Source of the DNA: Methylorubrum thiocyanatum
GTDB taxonomy: Bacteria; Pseudomonadota; Alphaproteobacteria; Rhizobiales; Beijerinckiaceae
Reading direction: 5' to 3'
Assembly (NCBI GenBank): GCA_014138645.1
Contig: JACJIB010000010.1
Location: 1 to 64,000 of the forward strand
Length of the DNA stretch: 64,000 nucleotides
Below the pieces are notes generated by a model. That model saw only the letters and a list, made by a program, of their open reading frames with translations, searched no databases and had not been told where the DNA came from. The translations under genes were made by a program, and so were the position numbers. Positions 1 through 8,347 of this stretch are shown here, one piece after another (positions within the stretch are counted from its first letter, which is position 1; every line of letters starts with the position of its first letter).

Positions 1-182
1 AACCCCGCCCCACCAAGTGGTGGACCGCGGCGCCCCGTCGGTGAAAGTGGGTATAGGGAGCCCGGCACCGCCCGTCAATCGAAAAAACGCAAAAAGTGCG
101 CGGAAGCCCGCCACGGGCCTCCTGAAGGCACGCCAAGGGCCTGCCACGCAAAGGGTTCATGCCGCGCTTTTCGAAACAGCGA

Positions 183-704
183 TCAGAACCCCTTCTTCAC
201 CTGTTCCAGGGCGCGCGTGAGGCCGTCGGCGATGACGGCACGCTGGTCCGGCGAGGCATCCCGGGCGACGACGACATGCTCGCGGCGCGAGGTCAGCGTC
301 AGCGTCCGCAAGCCGAATTCCTCGTCATCGACCCGACTCAGCTTGGTCCAGAGCGGATTGAAGCGCCACTCGCGGCGCACACCCCGAGGATCGATGCGGG
401 CAAGAAAGACCTCGATGGGCGAGATCGCGACCTCCTCGAAGGAACGTCCGCGGCGAAAACTCACCTTCAGCGCAACGTAGAGCGCGAGCATGTCGAGGCC
501 GAAGAAGCCGGCGATCGGCCAGAAGCCGGCACGCCAGCAGGCAATCGATGTGACGAGCGAGACGAGGCAGCAGAGCCCCATCACGATCCGGAAGCCGTCC
601 TGGCTCAGGGATTGGTGTGGCCGGATCACGGCCGAATAGACCGGCCGATCCATCGTCGCTGGGTCGAGCCCATCGGGATGCGCAGAGATGTTGCCGCTCG
701 CCAT
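183..704 (-). CDS. DUF2244 family membrane protein
   Basis: Predicted 173-residue inner-membrane protein of the DUF2244 family; function unknown. After a short N-terminal stretch and the PVYSAVIRPHQSLS segment there are two adjacent hydrophobic helices (about residues 35-75), then a cytoplasmic domain carrying the family-like FEEVAISPIEVFLARID stretch and a conserved tryptophan-containing strand (REWRFNP). I start it at the ATG at 704; an internal ATG at 653, just before the PVYSAV segment, is also possible. It is divergent from nth, with about 20 bases between the two start codons, a pairing I recall from other alphaproteobacteria. Family assignment is from recognition of the sequence, not a search. 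Confidence 0.75.
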   Translation of the reverse strand: MASGNISAHPDGLDPATMDRPVYSAVIRPHQSLSQDGFRIVMGLCCLVSLVTSIACWRAGFWPIAGFFGLDMLALYVALKVSFRRGRSFEEVAISPIEVFLARIDPRGVRREWRFNPLWTKLSRVDDEEFGLRTLTLTSRREHVVVARDASPDQRAVIADGLTRALEQVKKGF

Positions 705-724
705 GGGCCGAATATAACGCGGCG

Positions 725-1537
725 ATGTCCGTGAAAAAGCCGTCTTCCCGCTCTTCCGCCACAGGTGCGGTAAAAAGTCAGGCGGCGAAGTCTGCCGAAA
801 CGAGAACAAAGCCGGCAAAGCCGAAGGCCAAGCTACTGCCGACGCTCGCCGCAGGCGTCGAAACCGCGCCCGAACCTGTCGACGACGCGACGCTGGTCGA
901 GATCTTTTCGCGGCTGCAGGCGGCGGATCCGGAGCCCCGCTCGGAACTCGAATACATCAACCCCTATACGCTGCTCGTCGCCGTGGTGCTCTCGGCCCAG
1001 GCCACCGACAAGAGCGTGAACCTCGCGACCGCGCCCCTCTTCGCCATCGCCGACACGCCGGAGAAGATGCTGGCCCTCGGCGAGGAGCGGGTGCGCCACT
1101 TCATCCGCACCATCGGCCTGTTCAACACCAAGGCGAAGAACGTCATCGCGCTCTCGCAGATCCTGGTGGATCGGCACGGCGGCGCGGTGCCGCGCGAGGC
1201 CGAGGCCCTGGAGGTGCTGCCGGGCGTCGGCACCAAGACGGCGAGCGTCGTCCTCAACGTGGCCTTCGGCGTGCCGCGGATCGCGGTCGACACTCACATC
1301 TTCCGCGTTTCGAACCGCATCCCGCTGTTCGTCGCGCCGACCACCGACAAGGTTCAGGCCGGGCTGGAGGCGCGGGTGCCGGAGCCGTTCCGCCTCAACG
1401 CCCACCACTGGCTCATCCTGCACGGGCGCTACACCTGCAAGGCGCGCCGGCCCGACTGCCCGCGCTGCGCCCTTGCCGATCTCTGCCGCTATCCCTCGAA
1501 GACGCTGGCCCTCACCCCCATCTCCGTCGGGGATTAG
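725..1537 (+). CDS. nth: Endonuclease III (DNA glycosylase/AP lyase)
   Basis: Base-excision repair enzyme that removes oxidised pyrimidines and cleaves the abasic site. The helix-hairpin-helix motif LPGVGTKTASVVL carries the catalytic lysine (about residue 171), and VDTHIF carries the catalytic aspartate (about residue 189); their 18-residue spacing matches E. coli K120/D138. The C-terminus holds the 4Fe-4S loop C-X6-C-X2-C-X5-C (CKARRPDCPRCALADLC). At 270 residues it is longer than E. coli Nth (211) because of a Lys/Ala/Ser-rich N-terminal extension of about 55 residues, which is common in alphaproteobacteria. Start ATG at 725. The gene stands alone, head-to-head with the DUF2244 gene. Confidence 0.95.
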   Translation: MSVKKPSSRSSATGAVKSQAAKSAETRTKPAKPKAKLLPTLAAGVETAPEPVDDATLVEIFSRLQAADPEPRSELEYINPYTLLVAVVLSAQATDKSVNLATAPLFAIADTPEKMLALGEERVRHFIRTIGLFNTKAKNVIALSQILVDRHGGAVPREAEALEVLPGVGTKTASVVLNVAFGVPRIAVDTHIFRVSNRIPLFVAPTTDKVQAGLEARVPEPFRLNAHHWLILHGRYTCKARRPDCPRCALADLCRYPSKTLALTPISVGD

Positions 1538-1727
1538 GCGAGGTCTGCAGCGGCGGCGGCAATGCGTTGTCCGGCCAACGCGTTGTGCTGCAAACGGCGT
1601 TCCGGTAGATTGATGCTATGGCGGCCGGGAATGGCTCTCCGGGCATAACCGTGCCGCCTGCCCGCCAGACGGGTCGCCGCGCCGCGGATTTCGCTTCACG
1701 TGCCAGTTCCGAAGGAGCCACGGCCCC

Positions 1728-2522
1728 ATGGACTTCCTCAAACCACGGTACACGCCTATGAACCGCCGCCGTCGCATCTACGAGGGCAAGGCGAAGGTCC
1801 TCTACGAGGGACCCGAGCCGGGGACGCTCATCCAGCACTTCAAGGACGACGCGACCGCCTTCAACGCGAAGAAGCATGAGGTGATCGACGGCAAGGGCGT
1901 GCTGAACAACCGGATCTCCGAATTCGTCTTTCAGCACCTCAACGATATCGGCGTGCCGACGCACTTTATCCGCCGGCTCAACATGCGCGAGCAGTTGATC
2001 CGCGAGGTCGAGATCATCCCGCTCGAAGTGGTGGTGCGCAACGTGGCCGCCGGCTCGCTCGCCCAGCGGCTCGGGCTCGAGGAAGGCACGCAGCTTCCGC
2101 GCTCGATCATCGAGTTCTACTACAAGAACGACCAGCTCAACGACCCGATGGTGTCGGAGGAGCACATCACCGCGTTCGGCTGGGCGACGCCCCAGGAGAT
2201 CGACGACATCATGGCGCTCGCCATCCGCGTCAACGACTTCCTGTCCGGTCTCTTCCTCGGCGTCGGCATCCGCCTCGTCGACTTCAAGATGGAAACCGGC
2301 CGCCTCTGGGAAGGCGACCTGATGCGCATCGTCGTCGCCGACGAGATTTCTCCGGATTCCTGCCGGCTGTGGGACATCAAGTCGTCGGACAAGCTCGACA
2401 AGGACCGCTTCCGCAAGGATCTCGGCGGGCTGATCGAGGCCTACACGGAAGTGGCCAAGCGCCTCGGCATCATGTCCGAGAACGAGAAGGTCCAGGCCGG
2501 CGGTCCGCGCCTGGTGCAGTAA
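1728..2522 (+). CDS. purC: Phosphoribosylaminoimidazole-succinocarboxamide synthase (SAICAR synthetase)
   Basis: Ligates aspartate to CAIR using ATP in de novo purine synthesis (cytosol). Family hallmarks seen are RRRIYEGKAKVLYEG near the N-terminus (nucleotide-binding strand), KHEVIDGKGVLNNRIS, IIPLEVVVRNVAAGS and the DFKMETG / VVADEISPDSCRLWD metal and substrate motifs. Length 264 is typical plus about 10 residues. The ATG at 1728 has AAGGAG about 10 bases upstream; an internal ATG at 1758 (MNRRRRIYEG) would give the more usual 254 residues but has no obvious ribosome site. In many relatives purC sits beside purS-purQ-purL; here purS and purQ are about 11 kb away. Confidence 0.95.
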   Translation: MDFLKPRYTPMNRRRRIYEGKAKVLYEGPEPGTLIQHFKDDATAFNAKKHEVIDGKGVLNNRISEFVFQHLNDIGVPTHFIRRLNMREQLIREVEIIPLEVVVRNVAAGSLAQRLGLEEGTQLPRSIIEFYYKNDQLNDPMVSEEHITAFGWATPQEIDDIMALAIRVNDFLSGLFLGVGIRLVDFKMETGRLWEGDLMRIVVADEISPDSCRLWDIKSSDKLDKDRFRKDLGGLIEAYTEVAKRLGIMSENEKVQAGGPRLVQ

Positions 2523-2528
2523 ACGTCC

Positions 2529-4196
2529 TCAGCGCGGCTCGGCCGGCTCCAAGCCGGTCCAGCCGCGGCGCAGGCGCAGATGCGTCGAGAGATTCGGGTC
2601 GAAGCCCGGGTGATAATGGGGGTCCTGCGCCAGCAGCGGCCCCCATCGCTTTTTCAGCGCCTCGACCTCGCCGCGGTGACGGGCGGCGGATTCCGGCGAG
2701 GGGCGGCGGCTCGCCGATTCCCGGTGATACAGCACGGCGCAGCCGACATAGAGCGTGCGCAGGCCGATCGCGTTCAGCCTGAGGCAGAGATCGACATCGT
2801 TGAAATCGATGGCGAAGGTCGATGCGTCGAAGCCTTCCACGCGGAAGAATTTCTCGGTCTCGACGACGAGGCAGGCGGCGGTCACGGCCGAGACGCTGCG
2901 CGTGGCGCGCAGGGCGCCGAGATAGCCGGCCGCCGCGCCGGGGAAGTGCCGGTGGCCGTGGGTGACGAGACCGCCGGTGCCGAGCACGATGCCGCCGTGC
3001 TGGATGCGACCCTCGCCATCGATCAGCCGGGCGCCGACAGCGCCGATCTCGGGGCGCAGAGCCTCGCCGATCATGCGCTCCAGCCAGTCCGGCGCCTCGG
3101 CCTCGACGTCGTTGTTGATGAAGGCGAGCAGGCGTCCGCGCGCCTCGGCCGCGACGCGGTTGTTGATGGCGGCGAAGTTGAACGGCCCGGGACAGGCGAC
3201 GACCCGCGCCGCGCCGTCCGCCTCGAGGGCGCGGAAATAGGCAAGCGTCGCGGGGTCGCGGCTGCCGTTGTCGCAGATCAGGATCTCCTTGGCCGGCCAA
3301 TCGGTGCGGCGGCGCAGGCTCTCGATGCAGGGCCGGAGGAGGTCGAGGCGGTCGCGGGTCGGGACGATCAGGCTGACGAGGGGGCGCGGCTCCGGCAGCG
3401 GTCTGGCGAGGCGGATCACCCCGTCGTCCTGGAGAAGCACACGCGTGCCGCCCTCCCCCGCCCGGGCGAGATCGCGCTCGACGGCCTTCAGCCGGGCAGG
3501 CCGGGACGCCTGCCGCCCCTCCCCTCCCCCTTCGAGTTCTCCGAACGAGAGGATGCGCGGGAGGTGGCGCACGGCGGCGGGACCGAAACGAGCCGCGACG
3601 CCCAGCGTCAGGTCGAGGGCGGCAGCGCCGACGATGGGGTTCGCGTCGAGCACGCTCGCGCGGCGGAGGGCGATGACGGGTCCGAGGTAATCGACCGCGC
3701 GCATATAGTCGCGGTCGAAGGCCGGGCGCAGCACCGGAAGCCAGGGACCGCGCGAGGACGGGCGGAACACGGCGTCGCCGTAGAGGGCGTGGAAATCCGG
3801 ATCGGCGAAGGCGGCGGCGATGGCGGCGGAGGCGCCCGCCGCGATCTGCTGGCCCCGAGCCGACAGCAGAACGATCGCAGGCCCCTCCGATGCGAGGCGG
3901 ACCGCGCCGCCGGCATCCGCTTCGATAAACTCGATCCCGGCCGCGGCGAGAGCGGCGGGCGGCTCACCGGGCGGTACGCGGTCGGCGGGCCAGTCCAGCC
4001 CGTGACGGGCGCCGGTCAGAGCGATGAAGCGCTGCGCCGCCCGGAGCCGGCGCCCCGAGAGGCGGGTCAGCAGAAGCGAGAGGGCCTGAAGCGGACGGCG
4101 CGAGGCCCGGAGGATGAGCGCGAGGCGTCCCGGTACGGGCTCGGCGGCGAAGCGCAGCGCGTCGGGCAGCAGATCGGGCGCACCCCCGGCGCTCAT
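2529..4196 (-). CDS. Family 2 glycosyltransferase, downstream copy of tandem pair
   Basis: 555-residue protein with an N-terminal half of unclear function followed by a GT2 domain. That domain starts with LVSLIVPTRDRLDLL, has the DNGSRD nucleotide-binding turn and the FINNDVEA acidic motif, then GFDASTFAIDFNDVDLCLRL, typical of rhamnosyl/GT2 enzymes acting on cell-surface polysaccharides. It is a clear paralogue of the upstream gene: matching order IDFND(V/I)D, YH or SHxES and DPxYHP motifs. The ATG at 4196 overlaps the preceding stop (ATGA), so the two are translationally coupled. No membrane segment seen. The sugar donor and acceptor cannot be told from the sequence. It ends 6 bases from the convergent purC stop. 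Confidence 0.85.
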   Translation of the reverse strand: MSAGGAPDLLPDALRFAAEPVPGRLALILRASRRPLQALSLLLTRLSGRRLRAAQRFIALTGARHGLDWPADRVPPGEPPAALAAAGIEFIEADAGGAVRLASEGPAIVLLSARGQQIAAGASAAIAAAFADPDFHALYGDAVFRPSSRGPWLPVLRPAFDRDYMRAVDYLGPVIALRRASVLDANPIVGAAALDLTLGVAARFGPAAVRHLPRILSFGELEGGGEGRQASRPARLKAVERDLARAGEGGTRVLLQDDGVIRLARPLPEPRPLVSLIVPTRDRLDLLRPCIESLRRRTDWPAKEILICDNGSRDPATLAYFRALEADGAARVVACPGPFNFAAINNRVAAEARGRLLAFINNDVEAEAPDWLERMIGEALRPEIGAVGARLIDGEGRIQHGGIVLGTGGLVTHGHRHFPGAAAGYLGALRATRSVSAVTAACLVVETEKFFRVEGFDASTFAIDFNDVDLCLRLNAIGLRTLYVGCAVLYHRESASRRPSPESAARHRGEVEALKKRWGPLLAQDPHYHPGFDPNLSTHLRLRRGWTGLEPAEPR

Positions 4197-6049
4197 TCCA
4201 GTTCCTCGCCGAAGGTCGTGAGCGAGAGGGCCGGGTGATAGAACGGATCGTGCCGGATCACGGCACGCCAGCGCTCGGTGAAAGCGGCGGCCTCGCGCTC
4301 GAAGCGGGCTCGCGCCGCGCCGACCGGCCGGCCGCGGCTCACCGATTCGAGGTGGGAGAGGACGGCATGCGGCGTCCATAACGTCTTCCAGCCCCGCGCG
4401 CCGAGGCGCAGGCAGAAGTCGATGTCGTTGAAGTCGATCGGAAAGGTCTCTTCGTCGAAACCGCCGACGGCCCGGTACTTCTCCCGCGCCACGGCGAGAC
4501 AGGCGGCGGTGACGCCGGAGACCTCGTGCGCCACCTTCAAGCGATCGAGATGGCCGGGCGTGTCGGCGGGGCGGCGGCGCAGGATGTGCCCGGCCTCGCC
4601 GCCGAGCCCGACCACGACACCGGCGTGCTGGAGGCGTCCGTCCTCGTAGAGCAGTTTCGCGCCGACCGCGCCGACCTCCGGCCGGACGGCCTGGGCGACG
4701 AGGACATCGAGCCAGTCCGGCCGCAGCACCGCCACGTCGTTGTTGAGCAGGACGAGAATGTCGCCGCGCGCCGCCCGCGCGCCGGCATTGACCATCGCGG
4801 AAAAATTGAACGGGTGAGGATAGGGCGCGATCCGCACCCTCGGATCGGCCCGCAGCCGCTCGTACAGCGCGAGCACCGCCGGTTCCATCGAGCCGTTATC
4901 GACGATCACCAGTTCGAGGCTGGGATAGTCGGTCTTCCCGAGGACGCCCTCGGTAACCCGCGCGATCAAGTCGAGCCGGTCACGCGAGGGGATGACGATG
5001 CTCACCAGCGGCGCCGGCTCGGGACGCGGCCAATGCAGGTCGAGGCGGCCCTCTTGAAGAACCGTGCGCGCGGGAGAGCCCGCGGCCCGCAAGTAAGCGT
5101 CGAGGCGCGGGGCGCGATCGGCCGGGGCGGCCGTCCGGGGCGCGCGACGGCAGAGGATCCGCGGAAGATGGACGACGCGGGTGGCGGTCGCGGCTGCGAG
5201 ATCGAGGGCGAGAGCGGCCTCCTCGGGTGCTCCCACCGGCGCCGCAGGCAACCCCGCGAGGAAGGCGCCCGCGAGGAGGGCGGGCGCGCCGACATAGCCG
5301 GTGACGAGAGCGAGGTCGGGGCTCCAGTCCGGCTTGAGGCAGGGCGTGATGCGCCGGCCGCCGGTCTCCTCATCGGCGTAGATCATCTCGGCCGCCTCGG
5401 CCGCAGCGCTCTCAAGGAGAAGGCTCAGTGCCTCTGGAGCGAGGATGTCACCGGGGCGGAGCAGGCCGAAGAGGTCGGCCCCCGCGCAAAGATCCTGCAA
5501 CGTAACCGTCGGATCCCATTCGGCCGAGGCCACCCGCGGGTCGCCAGCCGGTCTTGCTGGCGGCGCGCCCTCCGTCCAGGCGACGAGAAGGGACCAGTTT
5601 CGATGGGTCTGGGCGCGCAGGCTGGCCACGCTGCGGGCCACGGCATCGGCCTGCGCGAAGGCGGCGGGGAGGACGAGCCGGATATGGGCGCCGGATGCGG
5701 GCTCGCCCGGCTCCGACCGGGACAGCCGCACCGCCTTCCAGGCCGGGTAACGGCGGAGCGGCGTCACGGCACAGGCCCCGCGCAGGCTGTCGCGCCAGCG
5801 CCGCTCGTCGCGGGCGAGCCCGGCGCGCAGGGCCGCCGCGGCACGTCCCGGCCGCTTCAGCAGCGCTTCCGCGAAGACGCTCCCGCTGCCGCGCAGCCCG
5901 ACGCGCGTCAGGACGAAGCCCGGCTCCGCGGCGATCTCGATGCCCTCGCAGTCTTCCGGCAGGTAGCCGAGCCAGCGTGCAGAGCCGAGGGCGAGCCCGG
6001 GCAGCACAAAGCTGTCGCGTCGGCCGGCGCCGCGAAGCAGGCGCAGCAA
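4193..6049 (-). CDS. Family 2 glycosyltransferase, upstream copy, probable disturbed 5' end
   Basis: As given, 618 residues from a TTG at 6049. A degenerate GT-like region (VLPAAFAQADAV...LRAQTHRNWSLLVAW, about residues 125-165) precedes a full GT2 domain with LVSIVIPSRDRLDLI, IVDNGSMEP, LVLLNNDVAVL and GFDEETFPIDFNDIDFCLRL. Likely role: adding sugars to an exopolysaccharide or O-chain, inferred from family only. The start is doubtful. The frame stays open back to a TGA at 6290-6292, reads as plausible protein there (for example RRLVLPVSPRSGQGRWIVL), yet offers no ATG, GTG or TTG before 6049. An ATG at 6293 overlapping the upstream stop lies in another frame, so a small indel may have split the true N-terminus from the rest. 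Confidence 0.8.
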   Translation of the reverse strand: MLRLLRGAGRRDSFVLPGLALGSARWLGYLPEDCEGIEIAAEPGFVLTRVGLRGSGSVFAEALLKRPGRAAAALRAGLARDERRWRDSLRGACAVTPLRRYPAWKAVRLSRSEPGEPASGAHIRLVLPAAFAQADAVARSVASLRAQTHRNWSLLVAWTEGAPPARPAGDPRVASAEWDPTVTLQDLCAGADLFGLLRPGDILAPEALSLLLESAAAEAAEMIYADEETGGRRITPCLKPDWSPDLALVTGYVGAPALLAGAFLAGLPAAPVGAPEEAALALDLAAATATRVVHLPRILCRRAPRTAAPADRAPRLDAYLRAAGSPARTVLQEGRLDLHWPRPEPAPLVSIVIPSRDRLDLIARVTEGVLGKTDYPSLELVIVDNGSMEPAVLALYERLRADPRVRIAPYPHPFNFSAMVNAGARAARGDILVLLNNDVAVLRPDWLDVLVAQAVRPEVGAVGAKLLYEDGRLQHAGVVVGLGGEAGHILRRRPADTPGHLDRLKVAHEVSGVTAACLAVAREKYRAVGGFDEETFPIDFNDIDFCLRLGARGWKTLWTPHAVLSHLESVSRGRPVGAARARFEREAAAFTERWRAVIRHDPFYHPALSLTTFGEELE

Positions 6050-6289
6050 CGGACGCTGCGGCCGGGCGCGCGCCGGCAGCGTATAGGTCAGGACGATCCA
6101 CCGGCCCTGCCCGGAGCGGGGCGAAACCGGCAGGACGAGGCGGCGGTCGAACAGGGGATCGTCGGTGGGAACGAGGGAGAACGGTGTCGCCCGTCCTGCC
6201 CATACGTCCCGCCACGACCCGCGCCGTGCATCAGGAGTGGCGATGCCGTCCTCCGGCGCGTCGCGAGCCGTGCTGCGCGGGCAGGCCCA

Positions 6290-6931
6290 TCATTGCCCGG
6301 GGGCCGCCTCGCCGGGCTCCGCCGCGGCGGCGGGTGCAGGCTTGCGGCGGCGCGCGGCCGGCTTCGCCCGCGCCGGCGTGCCGGCAAGAGTCACCTCGAT
6401 GTCGTAGCCGATCGCCTTGTCGGCGGGGACGACGAGATCGTTCTCGATCACCGTCGCCTCGCCCTGCGCGGCGCCGGCCGGCACCGCCACCGCGACGCGG
6501 TGGGTCCGCGACATGACGGGCTGCTCGTTGGACTTCACGGCGATGGTCACCGGGGCCTCGAAGCGGCCGGCGGCCCCGGCCGGTCCGAGCAAGGCGCGCA
6601 GTTCGACGCCGACCCGCACGGCGACCGAGCCGTCGGGCCGCGCCTTGCACTCCCGGCTGAGCCGGCCGAACACGATCTGGTGGCGCAGGCGCCGGTTGTC
6701 GCCTGCGGCGCCGGCGAAGGCCTGGATCGCGGCGCCCCCGTCGGGCACGAAGACCGGCGGGCAGTAGACGTCGTCGGGATCCTGGGCCCGGGGGGTAGTG
6801 ATAGAGGGCGTGCCGCCCTCGCTGCCGCCACCGCCGCCGAACATGTTCTTGAAGAAACTGCCCGGCTCGGCCCGCGCCGTGCCGGTGACGGCGAGCATCA
6901 GTCCGCCGAAGATGATCAACGCCCTTCGCAT
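6290..6931 (-). CDS. Exported protein of unknown function
   Basis: 213 residues. The N-terminus MRRALIIFGGLMLAVTGTARA is a standard signal peptide with AxA cleavage, followed by a Gly-rich linker (GGGGGSEGG), a central domain with two cysteines (DDVYCPP and RECKARP), beta-rich segments, and an Ala/Lys/Pro-rich basic tail. I do not recognise the family. The ATG at 6931 was chosen because it begins the signal peptide; 18 upstream in-frame residues look non-coding. The stop overlaps an ATG (ATGA at 6293-6290) that would start the next gene, so it probably shares an mRNA with the two glycosyltransferases. A periplasmic accessory role in surface polysaccharide is only inferred from position. Confidence 0.65.
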   Translation of the reverse strand: MRRALIIFGGLMLAVTGTARAEPGSFFKNMFGGGGGSEGGTPSITTPRAQDPDDVYCPPVFVPDGGAAIQAFAGAAGDNRRLRHQIVFGRLSRECKARPDGSVAVRVGVELRALLGPAGAAGRFEAPVTIAVKSNEQPVMSRTHRVAVAVPAGAAQGEATVIENDLVVPADKAIGYDIEVTLAGTPARAKPAARRRKPAPAAAAEPGEAAPGQ

Positions 6932-6989
6932 CGTCTGACCGCTCCCTGCCCTCTCCTGGCGGTTCCCTCGGCTCAGCCGCCGCACACCG

Positions 6990-7562
6990 TTACTTGAGCG
7001 CGTCGAAACCGGGGCCGAACCCCTTCATCGAAACCGGGATGCCGACGCCCTCCTCCGGCGTCTGGAAGATGATGAAGGTCGCTTGCGAGCCGTTGCGCAG
7101 CGATTTGATCAGGCCGTCATCCATCACCACCTCGGCGACGCAGCCCGCCGTCAGGCAGCGCACGAAGCTCGCGCGGCCGATATCGGTCTGATCGATCTTG
7201 AGGCCGAGACCGGACGGCAGGAGGACGCCGAGCGGGGCGACCACCCGCAGCAGGTAGCCGCGGTTGTCGGCCGTCTTCAGCACGATGACGACGAGGGTGA
7301 GGTTCGGCCGATCCTCCGCCGCCACGTTCTGCACCAGGGCGCATTGCTCGGCCTTGGCGCCGGCCGGAGTCTCGCAGCGCAGCTGCCAATCGTCGAAGGT
7401 CTTGCGCACGGCGGCCTGACCGGGGGACGGGGCCTGTGCGGCGGGTGTCTGGGTCTGAGCGGCTGCATTCCCTGCCAGCACCGTGGCGGCCACGGCGCTC
7501 AGCGCAAGACGGCGGCCGGCTCCCGAACGCATCGCCCGAACCACGCCCGCAAACAGACTCAT
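6990..7562 (-). CDS. Invasion-associated locus B (IalB) family periplasmic protein
   Basis: 190 residues: a basic N-terminus and signal peptide ending in AGNAAAQ, then a domain with the IalB pattern: TFDDWQLRCETPAG, EQCALVQN, a strand LTLVVIVLKT, PLGVLLPSGLGLKID, and paired cysteines in FVRCLTAGCVAEVVMDD. The four conserved cysteines suggest two disulphides in the periplasm. IalB was named for Bartonella erythrocyte invasion, but free-living Hyphomicrobiales carry many copies of unknown role. The ATG at 7562 begins the likely signal peptide. It lies about 60 bases upstream of the next exported-protein gene on the same strand and may be co-transcribed with it. Confidence 0.85.
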   Translation of the reverse strand: MSLFAGVVRAMRSGAGRRLALSAVAATVLAGNAAAQTQTPAAQAPSPGQAAVRKTFDDWQLRCETPAGAKAEQCALVQNVAAEDRPNLTLVVIVLKTADNRGYLLRVVAPLGVLLPSGLGLKIDQTDIGRASFVRCLTAGCVAEVVMDDGLIKSLRNGSQATFIIFQTPEEGVGIPVSMKGFGPGFDALK

Positions 7563-7808
7563 ACGAACTCCGATCGATCGCTTCGTGAGGCGGCGTCCGG
7601 CGCGTGCGGAGCGTCCTCGCACCGCCCTCGCCGGTCCGCGGCAAGGGCGTTTCGAACACCGTGCGGGCCGGGGCGTTGGGACCATGCGGGTACCCCGGTG
7701 TCAAGCAATCCCGGCGCGGATGTGGCGGGAATGAGGCCGGACGGCTACCCCTCGCCGCTCCGCTGCCCTAAGATAAGGCCAAGCTTCCCATCATCCGAGG
7801 AAACCGCC

Positions 7809-8228
7809 ATGCGCCGCCTCGCCTCCTCCCTTGCCCTCGCGACGCTCTTCGCCGCGATGGGGTGCGGGGGTGCTTCCGCCCTCTCCCTGCCGTTCGAGGA
7901 ATCGGATTACCTGCCGCCCGAGGCGACGACGACCTATGTCGAGCGTTCCCTCAACCATCAGGCGCCGCTCACCATCGAGCACCCGCCGGTCGAGCGGAAT
8001 CCGCGGGGCCGGCGCCGCGGCGACGCTGCCGCCATCGCCGGCTTCTGCCGGGACGGAGGGACGATCCTGCGCCGCGACGAGATGGGCCGCCCGACCTACC
8101 TGCGCCAGCGCGAGGTCTGCGACAACGTCGCCCCCCGTACCCTGTGGCCCGGCCATGTCGATCCGCGCCCGACCTGGCCAGCGGAACGGGCCGCCGTCCG
8201 CAGCCGGGCGATCGTCACGAAGTACTAG
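7809..8228 (+). CDS. Small exported protein, unknown family
   Basis: 139 residues with a signal peptide (MRRLASSLALATLFAAMGCGGASA). The G-C-G-G there resembles a weak lipobox but ASA is an equally good signal peptidase I site. The mature part is Pro/Arg-rich with two cysteines (AGFCRDGG and REVCDNVAP) that could form a disulphide. I do not recognise a family. Start ATG at 7809 with an AGGAAA stretch just upstream. Its downstream end runs into two strong hairpins before the convergent metallopeptidase gene. Confidence 0.65.
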   Translation: MRRLASSLALATLFAAMGCGGASALSLPFEESDYLPPEATTTYVERSLNHQAPLTIEHPPVERNPRGRRRGDAAAIAGFCRDGGTILRRDEMGRPTYLRQREVCDNVAPRTLWPGHVDPRPTWPAERAAVRSRAIVTKY

Positions 8229-8243
8229 GGCGCTCTCAACACC

Positions 8244-8276
8244 AAATCCGGTTGATCCCTTCGGGATGGCGGATTT
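8244..8276. repeat. Nested palindrome, first of two in the spacer
   Basis: Outer arms AAATCCG (8244-8250) and CGGATTT (8270-8276) enclose a second hairpin ATCCC-TTC-GGGAT (8255-8267). It sits just after the stop of the small exported-protein gene. There is no T-run, so it resembles an interspersed palindromic element more than a classic terminator. Confidence 0.6.
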
Positions 8277-8304
8277 GGGCTTCGCTCAAGTGCCGCGCGG
8301 GCTT

Positions 8305-8347
8305 GCTGATACGGTTCCCGCTTGAACCAAGCGGGAACCGTATCAGC
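8305..8347. terminator. 20-bp perfect hairpin between convergent genes
   Basis: The arm at 8305-8324 (GCTGATACGGTTCCCGCTTG) is perfectly complementary to 8328-8347, with a 3-base loop. The right arm covers the stop codon of the minus-strand metallopeptidase gene. The position between convergent genes suits a bidirectional transcription end or RNA-stability element; no uridine tract is present. It may instead be one copy of a genome-wide palindromic repeat. Confidence 0.6.

Noticed and set aside
10..23. Short palindrome CCACCA-AG-TGGTGG at the left edge
   Set aside because: Only 6-bp arms, no context because the window begins here; likely chance.
1538..1727. Possible riboswitch before purC
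   Set aside because: No purine-riboswitch core or other conserved motif was found; only a normal ribosome site.
1512..2165. A 217-codon minus-strand frame opposite purC
   Set aside because: Antisense to purC, with no domain features.
4526..6997. An 823-codon open frame on the plus strand across the glycosyltransferase pair
   Set aside because: It is antisense to well-supported genes, has Arg/Ala/Gly-rich composition without domains, and results from high GC at third codon positions.
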